NCBI GenBank assembly: GCA_018239705.1
Contig: JAFEGS010000005.1
Span: forward strand, 1-13,719
Source: Verrucomicrobiota bacterium
Lineage (GTDB): Bacteria > Chlamydiota > Chlamydiia > Chlamydiales > FEN-1388
Direction: 5' to 3'
DNA length: 13,719 nt
Program-made: the position numbers and the translations under genes
Notes under the pieces: model-generated
Databases searched by the model: none
Seen by the model: only the letters and a program-made list of their open reading frames with translations
What the model was told of the DNA's origin: nothing
In this document: piece by piece, positions 6,218 to 13,659 of the stretch
Numbering within the stretch: position 1 is the stretch's first letter
Layout of the letters: each line of letters begins with the position of its first letter

Positions 6218-9200
6218 TTGGCCAAAGATAAAAATTTGAAATTGCAAATTAAGAACGTACAGATCGCTGGCGCCATAAACCTTCACGGGTTGAAAGCTAA
6301 GCTTTCGAAAAAAAAGAGTGGCGACGAAAAAGAACTCGCTACGCCTGAGGTAGTAGCAGAGCCTAAGGCCGCTAAGACCCCCTCTACCGCCAAAGCAAAA
6401 GCTGCCAGCTCGAAAGTTGAGCAGGCGGCTCCGCAAGCACAGCAGCAAGCACAGCCGGAAGTTCCAGAACAAAAGCCCGCTAAGCCGGTTGTGCAGCAAG
6501 AGCCGCAGCCAGAGCGTAAGCCCCATGTAGAAGAGATAGTCGAGACAAAGCCTATTACTTCCTGGGATGATGTTGCAGCTATGCGTACAGGCAGCAAGCC
6601 GGAACCGGCTCCGCAGCCGCCCAAAAGAGAGCAGCCAAGCGTTGAGGTATCACCGAGAGAAGAATTTCGACAACCGCCTGTAGAGGCAGGGCGACAAGAG
6701 CATCAAGAGCGCCGCTCTTTTTCTGGGTTTCAGCGAAGAGATGATACAAGAAGGGAAGATACAAGAAGAGATGATAGTAGACCATCTGGCTTCCAACCGC
6801 GAAGAGATGATACTAGACCATCCGGTTTCCAACCAAGAAGAGATGATAGTAGACCATCCGGCTTCCAGCCGCGAAGAGATGATGGTCGACCTTCAGGATT
6901 CCAGCCAAGAAGAGATGATAGCAGGCCATCTGGCTTCCAGCCACGACGTGATGACGGTAGACCTTCAGGATTCCAGCCAAGAAGAGATGATAGCAGACCC
7001 TCCGGATTTCAGCCTCGCAGAGATGATGGCAGGCCGTCCGGATTCCAGCCTCGCAGAGAAGATGGAAGACCTTCCGGGTTTCAACCTCGAGGTGGGCCTG
7101 GCGGACCTTCAAGGCCACCATTTGGATCAAGACCAACCGAAGATGCTCGCCGCATGGCGCCATTTACGAAGGCTCCTATGGGAGGACCTTCTGGTAAGTC
7201 GGAAGGGGTGGGTGAGAGAAAACCTCAAGAGAAAAAATCATTTACAACTGATGCCGAGAGCGAGTCGCTTCGCAGATCACGTGCAAAAGCTAAGGATGCA
7301 CAGAGCCCAAAGCCTGGTAAAAAGGGCGATGGGAAAGATGCAGATGTACGCCTCAGACATGGATTTAGAGCTACTGAAGATGATGATCAGGTATGGCGTA
7401 AGCGTCGTCCGACAAAGCAGTTCCGAGCAGTGCAAGAACAGGAAGTGGTCCGGCCTACAAAAATCAGCGTCCGGCTACCAATTTCTGTAAAAGATCTCGC
7501 TGTAGAGATGAAGCTAAAGGCCTCTGAGCTGATATCAAAGCTTTTCTTACAAGGCATGGTCGTTACACTCAACGATGTCCTTGATGATGATACTGTTGTT
7601 CAGCTTCTTGGAGATGCATTTGGATGCGAAATTGCCATTGATACAAAAGAAGAAGAGCGCATCCGTATTACCGGAAAGTCAATTAAGGAAGAGATTTTAT
7701 CCCAGGCAGAAGACGCTTGCATCAAAAGACCTCCTGTCATTGCCTTCATGGGTCACGTCGACCATGGTAAGACAAGTCTTATTGACTATATCCGTAAAAG
7801 TAACGTTGCTGCACACGAAGTGGGTGCCATTACCCAGCATATTGGTGCATTTACCTGCCATACCTCTCACGGCGATATCACAGTCCTTGATACACCTGGC
7901 CACGAGGCCTTCTCAGAGATGCGAGGCCGCGGTGCTGAAATTACCGACATCGTCGTGCTCGTGGTAGCCGGTGATGAAGGGATGAAAGAGCAGACCTACG
8001 AAGCTCTTGCGCAGGCGCAAGCAGCTAATGCAACGATTGTGGTGGCAATTACCAAGAGCGATAAGCCCAATTTTAATGCTGAGACGGTCTATCGAGAGCT
8101 TGCTGACAAAAATCTGCTACCAGAAGCGTGGGGCGGCCAGACGATTACCGTAAACTGCTCCTCAGTTACCGGTCAGGGTGTTCAAGAGCTATTGGAAATG
8201 CTTGCCCTTCAGGCAGACGTCCTTGAGTTAAAGGCAAATCCTGATTTCCGCGCTCGCGGTACTGTTATTGAGTCTGAAGTATTTAAGGGCCTGGGTCCTG
8301 TAGCCACTGTGCTTGTCCAGAATGGGACGCTGCAGCATGGCGACTGCCTTGTTTTTGGATACCACTGGGCTCGTATCAAGTCGATGCGAGATGAGAAGGG
8401 AAAGGAGCTTCAAAAAGCAGGTCCTTCAACTCCGGTCCTTATCAATGGACTCTCAGGACTTCCGGAGTCGGGTGAGGAATTTATCGTCGTGAAGAATGAA
8501 AAAGAGGCACGCGATATCTCCCAAGTCAGACAGGAAGGAAAGAGACTCAGCGGCTTCCAGATGAAAAAGCGCCTAAGCGTAGAAGGCATGATGGAGAAGG
8601 CTGCAGACTCAATAGTCAAAAAAGTTCTTACTCTTATTATCCGTGGAGATGTCCAAGGCTCTGTTGAGGCATTGAAAAACGCTATCGAGAAGATCGAATC
8701 TAAGAAGGTAGAGGTAAATATTATCTCTAGCGGCGTCAGCGAGATTTCAGAATCGGATGTGCAGCTTGCTATGGCATCAAAAGCGGTGATTCTTGGCTTC
8801 CATGTTGGTGTAGAGTCACATGTTGAGCCGAAGATAAAAGAGCTTGGCATTCAGGTTCGTCTGCACGATATTATCTACCATGCGACAGACGATGTGAAGG
8901 TGCTTATGAAATCGCTCCTTGAGAAGATTTCTCAAGAGATCGAAAAGGGCAAGGCTGAAATTAAAGCTACCTTTAAGTCTTCTCAGCTCGGCCTTATTGC
9001 AGGCTGTCAAGTTATTGAAGGCTCGATTGCAAGAAATAGCCAGGTCCGAGTGCTTCGCGAAGGCAAAGCTATCTGGAAAGGTTCTATTTCCTCTCTCAAA
9101 CGCAATAAAGAAGATGTGCGCGAGGTGCAAAAGGGCATGGAGTGCGGTATTCTGCTGCAGGGCTTTAGCGATATTCAGCAAGGCGATATCATCGAAGCAT

Positions 9201-9232
9201 TTGAGGTGACCTACCTCACACAAGATTTGTGA
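6218..9232 (+). CDS. infB: Translation initiation factor IF-2 with repeat-bearing N-terminal region
   Basis: IF-2 is the GTPase that places initiator tRNA on the 30S subunit and promotes 50S joining. The 1004-residue protein starts at TTG (6218); the frame is closed by TAA at 6212 and no in-frame ATG occurs until deep inside the gene, so TTG is the likely start. Residues 1-410 are disordered in composition: Ala/Pro/Gln/Lys-rich, then nine 12-residue Arg/Asp/Pro/Gly repeats (183-290), then a basic linker. An IF2 N-domain lies near 416-470. The GTPase shows GHVDHGKTS (512-520), GAITQHIGAF, DTPGH (558-562, catalytic His562) and TKSD (612-615, in place of the usual NKxD). Domains II, III and C2 follow and end normally. 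nusA is 6 bp upstream and rbfA 7 bp downstream, as in many bacteria. Confidence 0.96.
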   Translation: MAKDKNLKLQIKNVQIAGAINLHGLKAKLSKKKSGDEKELATPEVVAEPKAAKTPSTAKAKAASSKVEQAAPQAQQQAQPEVPEQKPAKPVVQQEPQPERKPHVEEIVETKPITSWDDVAAMRTGSKPEPAPQPPKREQPSVEVSPREEFRQPPVEAGRQEHQERRSFSGFQRRDDTRREDTRRDDSRPSGFQPRRDDTRPSGFQPRRDDSRPSGFQPRRDDGRPSGFQPRRDDSRPSGFQPRRDDGRPSGFQPRRDDSRPSGFQPRRDDGRPSGFQPRREDGRPSGFQPRGGPGGPSRPPFGSRPTEDARRMAPFTKAPMGGPSGKSEGVGERKPQEKKSFTTDAESESLRRSRAKAKDAQSPKPGKKGDGKDADVRLRHGFRATEDDDQVWRKRRPTKQFRAVQEQEVVRPTKISVRLPISVKDLAVEMKLKASELISKLFLQGMVVTLNDVLDDDTVVQLLGDAFGCEIAIDTKEEERIRITGKSIKEEILSQAEDACIKRPPVIAFMGHVDHGKTSLIDYIRKSNVAAHEVGAITQHIGAFTCHTSHGDITVLDTPGHEAFSEMRGRGAEITDIVVLVVAGDEGMKEQTYEALAQAQAANATIVVAITKSDKPNFNAETVYRELADKNLLPEAWGGQTITVNCSSVTGQGVQELLEMLALQADVLELKANPDFRARGTVIESEVFKGLGPVATVLVQNGTLQHGDCLVFGYHWARIKSMRDEKGKELQKAGPSTPVLINGLSGLPESGEEFIVVKNEKEARDISQVRQEGKRLSGFQMKKRLSVEGMMEKAADSIVKKVLTLIIRGDVQGSVEALKNAIEKIESKKVEVNIISSGVSEISESDVQLAMASKAVILGFHVGVESHVEPKIKELGIQVRLHDIIYHATDDVKVLMKSLLEKISQEIEKGKAEIKATFKSSQLGLIAGCQVIEGSIARNSQVRVLREGKAIWKGSISSLKRNKEDVREVQKGMECGILLQGFSDIQQGDIIEAFEVTYLTQDL
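6764..7087 (+). repeat. Nine tandem 36-bp (12-residue) repeats inside infB
   Basis: Nine in-frame copies of RRDDxRPSGFQP run without gaps, with x being S, T, S, G, S, G, S, G, G in order and one D to E change in copy 9. The S/G alternation in copies 3-8 points to growth by 72-bp double units. Third codon positions vary widely (for example AGA/CGA/CGC/CGT for Arg, TCT/TCC/TCA for Ser, GGC/GGT/GGA/GGG for Gly), while the protein sequence hardly changes. A partial, degenerate copy (SGFQRRDDTRREDT) precedes the array. Confidence 0.95.
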
Positions 9233-9239
9233 GGGACGT

Positions 9240-9614
9240 ATGGCTTCAAAAGAACGAATAGCACGTTTAAACTCTTTGCTGAAAGAGGTAATCTCAGAGG
9301 CAATCAGACGAGACATTCACCACGAGCCGATTATCAATCAATTTGTCTCAGTTACGAATGTAGACATCACAAGCGACCTGAGCTTTGCTCAGGTCTATGT
9401 AAGCATCATGGCTTCCGATCCGCAGAAGATAGCAACGCTTGAAAGGCTCAAAGAGCTCTCTCATCAGATTACTATGTTATGTGCTAAAAAGGTAACGATT
9501 CGTCACTTTCCACGCCTGGAGTTTAAAATCGACACAGGACTTGAAAAGCAGCTGCGCATTGAAGATATGCTTTCAAAAATCTCTCAGGAGCGAGAAACCC
9601 GTAACACGGATTAG
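9240..9614 (+). CDS. rbfA: Ribosome-binding factor A
   Basis: RbfA is a small KH-fold protein that helps mature the 16S rRNA 5' end on the 30S subunit and is important for growth in the cold. The 124-residue protein is of normal length. The N-terminal helix (RIARLNSLLKEVISEAIRRD), the strand with VTNVDITSDLSFAQVYVSI (37-55) and the segment HFPRLEFKIDTGLEKQLRIEDML (about 88-110) match the family pattern R.P.l.F..D.s......i..ll. The ATG at 9240 follows GAGGG (9231-9235) that overlaps the infB stop, so the two are likely coupled. Its TAG stop ends at 9614, the proposed first base of truB. Confidence 0.93.
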   Translation: MASKERIARLNSLLKEVISEAIRRDIHHEPIINQFVSVTNVDITSDLSFAQVYVSIMASDPQKIATLERLKELSHQITMLCAKKVTIRHFPRLEFKIDTGLEKQLRIEDMLSKISQERETRNTD

Positions 9615-10303
9615 TGGACAAAATGGTGCAAGGCGTTCTCTTGGTGGATAAGCCAAGTAATATTACTTCTTTTGGTATCGTGTCTATACTCAGGAAACGA
9701 ACTGGTGTAAAGAAAATAGGCCATGGCGGCACTCTCGATCCTTTTGCAACAGGTCTTTTAGTCCTTTTAATTGGACGTGACTTTACAAAACGAGCCGGGG
9801 AGTTTCTTGAAGGCGATAAAGAGTATAGGGCGCACATGCACTTAGGAGCAGCTACCGATACCTACGATGTAGATGGAAAGGTTGTAGAAACTTCCGTCGT
9901 AGTGCCTACGTTAGAAGAGGTAACTGCAGTCGTCAACCGGTTTCAGGGCTCAATCATGCAAGTCCCACCGATGTTTTCAGCAAAGAAGATCGCCGGAAAG
10001 AGGCTCTATGAGCTTGCGCGTAAAGGAATAGAAGTTGAAAGGTCCCCAAAGGCTGTGCAGCTTCGCATCCAGATTATCTCCTACCAATATCCGGAACTCG
10101 AGCTCCATGTGGCCTGCTCGAAGGGAACCTACATTCGCTCGCTTGCACACGATATTGGGAAAGAGCTGGGCTGCTTTGCGCATCTATCGAAGCTTCGCCG
10201 CTGCCGCAGTGGCAATTTTTCTCTAGATGATGCAATCTCTTTTGAGGCACTTAAGGATCCTGCGCAGTCTATTACTCCCTATCTGAGGATGCAGCATGAA
10301 TAA
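9614..10303 (+). CDS. truB: tRNA pseudouridine(55) synthase
   Basis: TruB isomerises U55 in the T-loop of tRNAs. The 229-residue protein has LLVDKPSNITS at 9-19, the catalytic motif HGGTLDPFATG at 37-47 (catalytic Asp42), TDTYDVDG at 81-88, QVPPMFSAKKIAGKRLYELARKG around 116-138, CSKGTYIRSLAHD at 168-180 and LRRCRSGNF at 194-202. It lacks the C-terminal PUA-like domain of the roughly 314-residue E. coli enzyme, as in other chlamydial TruB proteins. The start is uncertain: GTG at 9614 overlaps the rbfA stop by one base, while ATG at 9623 would remove three residues; neither has a strong Shine-Dalgarno sequence. The end overlaps rpe by 8 bp. Confidence 0.93.
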   Translation: MDKMVQGVLLVDKPSNITSFGIVSILRKRTGVKKIGHGGTLDPFATGLLVLLIGRDFTKRAGEFLEGDKEYRAHMHLGAATDTYDVDGKVVETSVVVPTLEEVTAVVNRFQGSIMQVPPMFSAKKIAGKRLYELARKGIEVERSPKAVQLRIQIISYQYPELELHVACSKGTYIRSLAHDIGKELGCFAHLSKLRRCRSGNFSLDDAISFEALKDPAQSITPYLRMQHE

Positions 10304-11012
10304 GAAATCACCAGTAAAAATTAGCCCATCCATACTTGCAGGGGATTTTGCTCGCCTTGGAGAGGTTGCAAAAGAGATTGAACAGGCCGGAGCAGACTGG
10401 CTCCATGTGGATATTATGGATGGCCATTTTGTTCCAAACCTTACCATGGGCCCCCAGGCTGTAGCTGCAATCAATCGATCAACTTCGCTCTTTTTGGATG
10501 TACACCTCATGATGTACAACCCCTTTGACTATGTTGAGAGGTTTGTAGAGGCCGGTGCTGACATGATTACCTTTCACTACGAAGCAACAGAAGAGGTTGA
10601 GGAGACGCTTCACTACATTCGAAAATGCGGTGTAAAGGCAGGACTTGCCTTCCGCCCTGAAACAACGATGAGCGCGATCCCAAAGTATTTACCTCTCTGT
10701 GATATGGTCCTTATCATGACCGTCTCTCCCGGTTTTGGAGGACAGGCATTTATGAATGATATGATAGAAAAAATTTCTTTTACACGTCTCGCATGCACCA
10801 CTCGCGGTATTAGAAAGGGGGGTGTAGTTGCCTCGGAAGATACGACGTTAGAGGAATTTGATATTGAGGTTGATGGCGGCATTAATCCTGAAACAGGGGC
10901 GCTCTGTGCAAAGGCAGGTGCAAATATTTTCGTGGCCGGCACCTCAATCCTCAAGGAAAAGGACATGAAGAAGGCAGTAGAAGAACTAAGAAACGCATGT
11001 ATTGAGGTGTAG
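10296..11012 (+). CDS. rpe: Ribulose-phosphate 3-epimerase
   Basis: This enzyme (EC 5.1.3.1) interconverts ribulose 5-phosphate and xylulose 5-phosphate in the non-oxidative pentose phosphate pathway. The 238-residue TIM barrel shows SPSILAGDF at 10-18, HVDIMDGHFVPNLT at 37-50 (metal ligands His37 and Asp39), LDVHLM at 67-72 (His70), MTVSPGFGGQAF at 141-152 and EVDGGI at 191-196 (Asp193). With Asp39 it supplies the acid/base pair. VSPGFGG replaces the commoner VNPGFGG. The stretch before VDGGI (about 170-190) is somewhat longer than usual. The ATG overlaps the end of truB and has GAGG about 8 bases upstream, so translation is probably coupled. In most chlamydiae I would expect ribF after truB, not rpe. 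Confidence 0.95.
   Translation: MNKKSPVKISPSILAGDFARLGEVAKEIEQAGADWLHVDIMDGHFVPNLTMGPQAVAAINRSTSLFLDVHLMMYNPFDYVERFVEAGADMITFHYEATEEVEETLHYIRKCGVKAGLAFRPETTMSAIPKYLPLCDMVLIMTVSPGFGGQAFMNDMIEKISFTRLACTTRGIRKGGVVASEDTTLEEFDIEVDGGINPETGALCAKAGANIFVAGTSILKEKDMKKAVEELRNACIEV
11004..11008 (+). promoter_or_regulatory. Ribosome binding site that fixes the efp start
   Basis: GAGGT lies inside the last codons of rpe, 5 bases before the ATG at 11014. It makes that ATG a far better start for efp than the upstream in-frame TTG at 11002, which would place the binding site inside the coding region. Confidence 0.7.
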
Positions 11013-11013
11013 T

Positions 11014-11574
11014 ATGGTAGCAAGTAGTCAGTTAACTCCGGGAATGACAATAACAATTGGCAGCAAGCTCTATCGCGTTGATTCTTGTGTAAAAGTCGCA
11101 GTACCTAAGAGCAGTCCCTTTATCAAGACAAAACTGCGCGATTTAGAGAGCTCTCAGCTTGTTGAGAAGAACTTTAAACCAAATCAAGAGGTAGAAGAGG
11201 TCCACCTTGAAGAGCATCGACTCGAGTTTCTCTATCCGGAAGGAAAGCAGTACCTCTTCTTAGATATCGATACGCTCGAGCAGGTCCTCGTTACGGGATC
11301 AATTATTGGCTCGAAGATGAACTATCTCAAAGAGGGCATTGAGGTAAAGGCCAGTTTTTATGGATCGACCATTTTTTCTGTGCAGCTGCCGCAGTTTTTA
11401 GAGCTTATGGTAGTAAATATTATAGCCCGCTCAGAGAATGCTAGGGGAGCAAACAGCGCGACTCGAGCGGCAGAGCTCGAAACTGGAGCTACAATTGATG
11501 TTCCCCCTTTTATTGAAGTTGGTGATATAATTAAAGTCGATCCAGAATCAGAAGAATATATTCAGAGAGTATAG
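11014..11574 (+). CDS. efp: Elongation factor P (chlamydial second-copy type)
   Basis: EF-P binds beside the peptidyl-tRNA in stalled ribosomes and relieves stalling at polyproline stretches. The 186-residue protein has the three-domain EF-P layout: KOW-like domain 1 (1-63), OB domain 2 (about 64-125) and OB domain 3 with the terminal pattern PPFIEVGDIIKVDPESEEYIQRV. In domain 1 the loop that carries the modified Lys34 in E. coli reads VPKSSPF here, with Lys32 at the tip but without the flanking glycines of PGKGQ. I start at ATG 11014 (MVASSQL), one base after the rpe stop; this agrees with the MVLSSQL start I remember for C. trachomatis CT122. Its TAG stop straddles the edge of the palindrome that follows, which separates it from accB. 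Confidence 0.93.
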   Translation: MVASSQLTPGMTITIGSKLYRVDSCVKVAVPKSSPFIKTKLRDLESSQLVEKNFKPNQEVEEVHLEEHRLEFLYPEGKQYLFLDIDTLEQVLVTGSIIGSKMNYLKEGIEVKASFYGSTIFSVQLPQFLELMVVNIIARSENARGANSATRAAELETGATIDVPPFIEVGDIIKVDPESEEYIQRV

Positions 11575-11736
11575 ACTCATATTCGCGAAATTTTTCATTG
11601 ACAGGCGCGATCTTTTGAGCCATAATCACTCGCAAAAATTGTCGTCTACCATTCTGGTATGCCGACAATTTTTGCGAGTGATTCTGACTCAAAATCTTCG
11701 TGCCTGTCAATGAAAAATTTCGTGAATATGAGTCTA
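11572..11736 (+). repeat. 165-bp near-perfect palindrome flanked by TA; candidate MITE-like element
   Basis: The left arm (11574-11644) and right arm (11663-11734) are reverse complements of 71 and 72 bases. They differ at only a handful of positions plus one 1-base indel, all in the outer and middle part; the inner 21 bp are perfect. The 18-base centre itself contains TACCA-TTC-TGGTA. The dinucleotide TA stands directly outside both ends. This matches a non-autonomous Tc1/mariner/IS630-type insertion, which duplicates TA. It holds no reading frame of note. As RNA it would fold into a very long hairpin between efp and accB. A giant terminator or processing hairpin is the alternative reading. 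Confidence 0.85.
11598..11626 (+). promoter_or_regulatory. Promoter inside the palindrome, directed at accBC
   Basis: TTGACA (11598-11603), a 17-base spacer and CATAAT (11621-11626) match the sigma-70 consensus at 11 of 12 positions. Transcription would begin near 11633, just before the inner perfect stem, so the accB mRNA leader would start with a stable hairpin. The mirror copy in the right arm (TTGACA at 11710-11705, minus strand) has an 18-base spacer and CAGAAT, a weaker match. Confidence 0.6.
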
Positions 11737-11754
11737 AATTAGTTAGGTGAAATT

Positions 11755-12267
11755 GTGGAAGTTAAACAAATCAATCAATTAATGCTCGCGATGGGCAGAA
11801 CAGGTATTAAAAAGCTCTCCTTTAAAAAGGATGGTGTTGAATTACACCTCGAGAGGGAAGAGCGTTCACCATTGCGTCATTTTGACGGCTCTCTCGACGC
11901 TCTTGAAGATAACCCGATGCGAAGTGAGATTGAAAAGCATCGATTTGCCGGTGTGATGGCGCCAGCAGAGGGTGAGGCTAAGAGAGTCTCTGAGAAGGGA
12001 CATGATGAAGAAAAAGAAGATATAGTCTCCCTCTATATCACATCTCCTATGGTGGGGACCGTCTATCACGCTCCTTCGCCAAATGACCCTCCCTTTATAA
12101 AACCCGGCGATCACGTGACAAAAGATACTGTTGTGTGCGTCGTAGAGGCGATGAAGGTGATGAATGAAGTAAAGGCAGGAGTTTCGGGTATCGTGAGCGC
12201 GGTGCTTGTGGAAAACGGCAGCCCTGTTGAGTTTGGATCAAAACTCTTCCGTATTACCCCCAATTGA
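11755..12267 (+). CDS. accB: Biotin carboxyl carrier protein of acetyl-CoA carboxylase
   Basis: AccB carries the biotin that AccC carboxylates and from which the carboxyl group passes to acetyl-CoA, giving malonyl-CoA for fatty acid synthesis. The 170-residue protein has an N-terminal helical segment (MEVKQINQLMLAMGRTGIKKLSF…), a charged linker (about 35-90) and the biotinyl domain (about 93-170). The domain contains the motif EAMKVMNEV, with Lys134 the biotinylated residue, and ends in GSKLFRITPN. The start is GTG at 11755, with AGGTGA (11744-11749) at ideal spacing, and an N-terminus MEVKQI typical of the family. It begins 18 bp past the palindrome and is followed after 11 bp by accC. Expression is probably driven in part by the promoter inside the palindrome. 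Confidence 0.95.
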   Translation: MEVKQINQLMLAMGRTGIKKLSFKKDGVELHLEREERSPLRHFDGSLDALEDNPMRSEIEKHRFAGVMAPAEGEAKRVSEKGHDEEKEDIVSLYITSPMVGTVYHAPSPNDPPFIKPGDHVTKDTVVCVVEAMKVMNEVKAGVSGIVSAVLVENGSPVEFGSKLFRITPN

Positions 12268-12278
12268 GATAGAGACCT

Positions 12279-13655
12279 ATGCAGAAAGTATTAATAGCAA
12301 ATCGCGGCGAAATTGCAGTTCGGATTATTCGAGCGTGCCATGACATGGGGCTCCAGACGGTGGCAGTCTACTCTACTGCCGATGCAGAAGCGTTGCATGT
12401 GCTCCATGCCAATGAAGCAATCTGTATTGGGGAAGCGCCCTCTTTCAAGTCCTACCTGAAAATTCCAAATATCTTGTCCGCATGTGAAATCACCGGTGCT
12501 GATGCTGTCCATCCCGGATATGGATTTTTGAGTGAAAACTCCAAATTTGCCTCTATTTGTGAAAGCTGCGGTCTCAACTTTGTCGGCCCATCTCCAACGG
12601 CAATTGCCCTGCTTGGAGACAAGGCAAAAGCAAAAGAGATTGCGAAAAAGGCCGGATGCCCGGTTATTCCCGGATCCGATGGCATTGTTCCAAATGCTGC
12701 AGAAGCGCTGGCAGAGGCCAAACGTATTGGGTTTCCCATATTCATCAAGGCAGTAGCGGGCGGTGGCGGTAAGGGGATTCGCATTGCCTATGCTGAAGAG
12801 GAGTTTACAAAGCTCTTTTTGGCAGCTCGGGCAGAGGCTGAAGCAAACTTTGGCAATCCTGATATCTACCTCGAAAAGATGATCCTTACACCTCGCCACA
12901 TCGAAATACAGATGATGGGCGATAAGTTTGGAAACTATGTCCATTTAGGAGAAAGAGACTGCACCATCCAGCGTAGAAGGCAAAAGCTCATCGAAGAGGC
13001 TCCAAGCCCCGTACTTTCACCGAAGCTGCGAGAAAAGATGGGCGAGGCTGCAATTGCGATTGCAAAAGAGGCTGGATACCACTCTGTGGGCACGGTTGAA
13101 TTCCTTCTCGATCGCGACCATAATTTTTACTTTATGGAAGTCAATACTCGCGTCCAGGTGGAGCATACTGTCACCGAAGCGCTGACAGGTATTGATATCG
13201 TGGCGCAGCAGCTGCGCATTGCTCGCGGTGAAAAGCTTGCCTTTAAACAAAAAGACATCAAGTTTACCGGCCATGCAATCCAGTTTCGCATCAACGCAGA
13301 AGATCCAAACCGCAACTTTTCGCCCTCACCGGGAAGACTTGAGTTCTATGTACCTCCGGGAGGCCCACACGTTCGCGTGGATAGTGCCTGCTACTCGGGA
13401 TATTCCATTCCTCCCAACTACGACTCGATGATTGCAAAGCTCATTGTCAGCGGCCACGATCGCAAAAATGCTCTTGCCAGAGCAAAGCGAGCCCTTCAGG
13501 AGTTTCATATCGGCAATATTAAGACCACGATCCCATTTCACCTCGATGTGCTGGGACATGGGGCTTTTATCTCTGCCAATTTTGATCTTGGGTATATTGA
13601 TGGGCTGGTTGCGGGAGGGTATGAGTTTGGCTCTAGCTCCGAACCGGGCGTTTGA
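12279..13655 (+). CDS. accC: Biotin carboxylase subunit of acetyl-CoA carboxylase
   Basis: AccC (EC 6.3.4.14) uses ATP and bicarbonate to carboxylate biotin on AccB. The 458-residue ATP-grasp protein has the N-domain start KVLIANRGEIAVRIIRA (3-19), HPGYGFLSEN at 78-87, the glycine-rich lid AVAGGGGKGIR at 158-168, ERDCTIQRRRQKLIEEAPSP at 225-244 (Lys236 matching E. coli Lys238), Glu274, and FMEVNTRVQVEHTVTE at 285-300 (Glu287, Asn289, Arg291). The conserved loop reads HTVTE where many homologues have HPVTE. The C-terminal domain (to GYIDGL) is complete, followed by a short Gly/Ser-rich tail. ATG at 12279 has only a weak GAGA upstream, 11 bp after accB, consistent with a co-translated accBC pair. 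Confidence 0.96.
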   Translation: MQKVLIANRGEIAVRIIRACHDMGLQTVAVYSTADAEALHVLHANEAICIGEAPSFKSYLKIPNILSACEITGADAVHPGYGFLSENSKFASICESCGLNFVGPSPTAIALLGDKAKAKEIAKKAGCPVIPGSDGIVPNAAEALAEAKRIGFPIFIKAVAGGGGKGIRIAYAEEEFTKLFLAARAEAEANFGNPDIYLEKMILTPRHIEIQMMGDKFGNYVHLGERDCTIQRRRQKLIEEAPSPVLSPKLREKMGEAAIAIAKEAGYHSVGTVEFLLDRDHNFYFMEVNTRVQVEHTVTEALTGIDIVAQQLRIARGEKLAFKQKDIKFTGHAIQFRINAEDPNRNFSPSPGRLEFYVPPGGPHVRVDSACYSGYSIPPNYDSMIAKLIVSGHDRKNALARAKRALQEFHIGNIKTTIPFHLDVLGHGAFISANFDLGYIDGLVAGGYEFGSSSEPGV

Positions 13656-13659
13656 AAAA

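Noticed and set aside
6741..7490. Long + strand frame (249 codons) over the infB repeat region, and several minus-strand frames there
   Set aside because: These exist only because the 36-bp repeat keeps alternative frames open; the infB frame has the coherent protein and the synonymous variation.
9614..10303. truB as a truncated pseudogene because it lacks the PUA domain
   Set aside because: All catalytic motifs are intact and short TruB proteins are normal in chlamydiae.
11002..11013. TTG at 11002 as the efp start
   Set aside because: It lies before the ribosome binding site GAGGT; the ATG at 11014 has ideal spacing and gives the usual N-terminus.
11574..11736. The efp-accB palindrome as a CRISPR unit or tRNA gene
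   Set aside because: There is a single inverted pair with no regularly spaced direct repeats, and no cloverleaf or T-loop signature.
12291..12944. 217-codon minus-strand frame opposite accC
   Set aside because: It lies wholly inside accC, has no family resemblance and no promoter or ribosome binding site; accC motifs explain the region.
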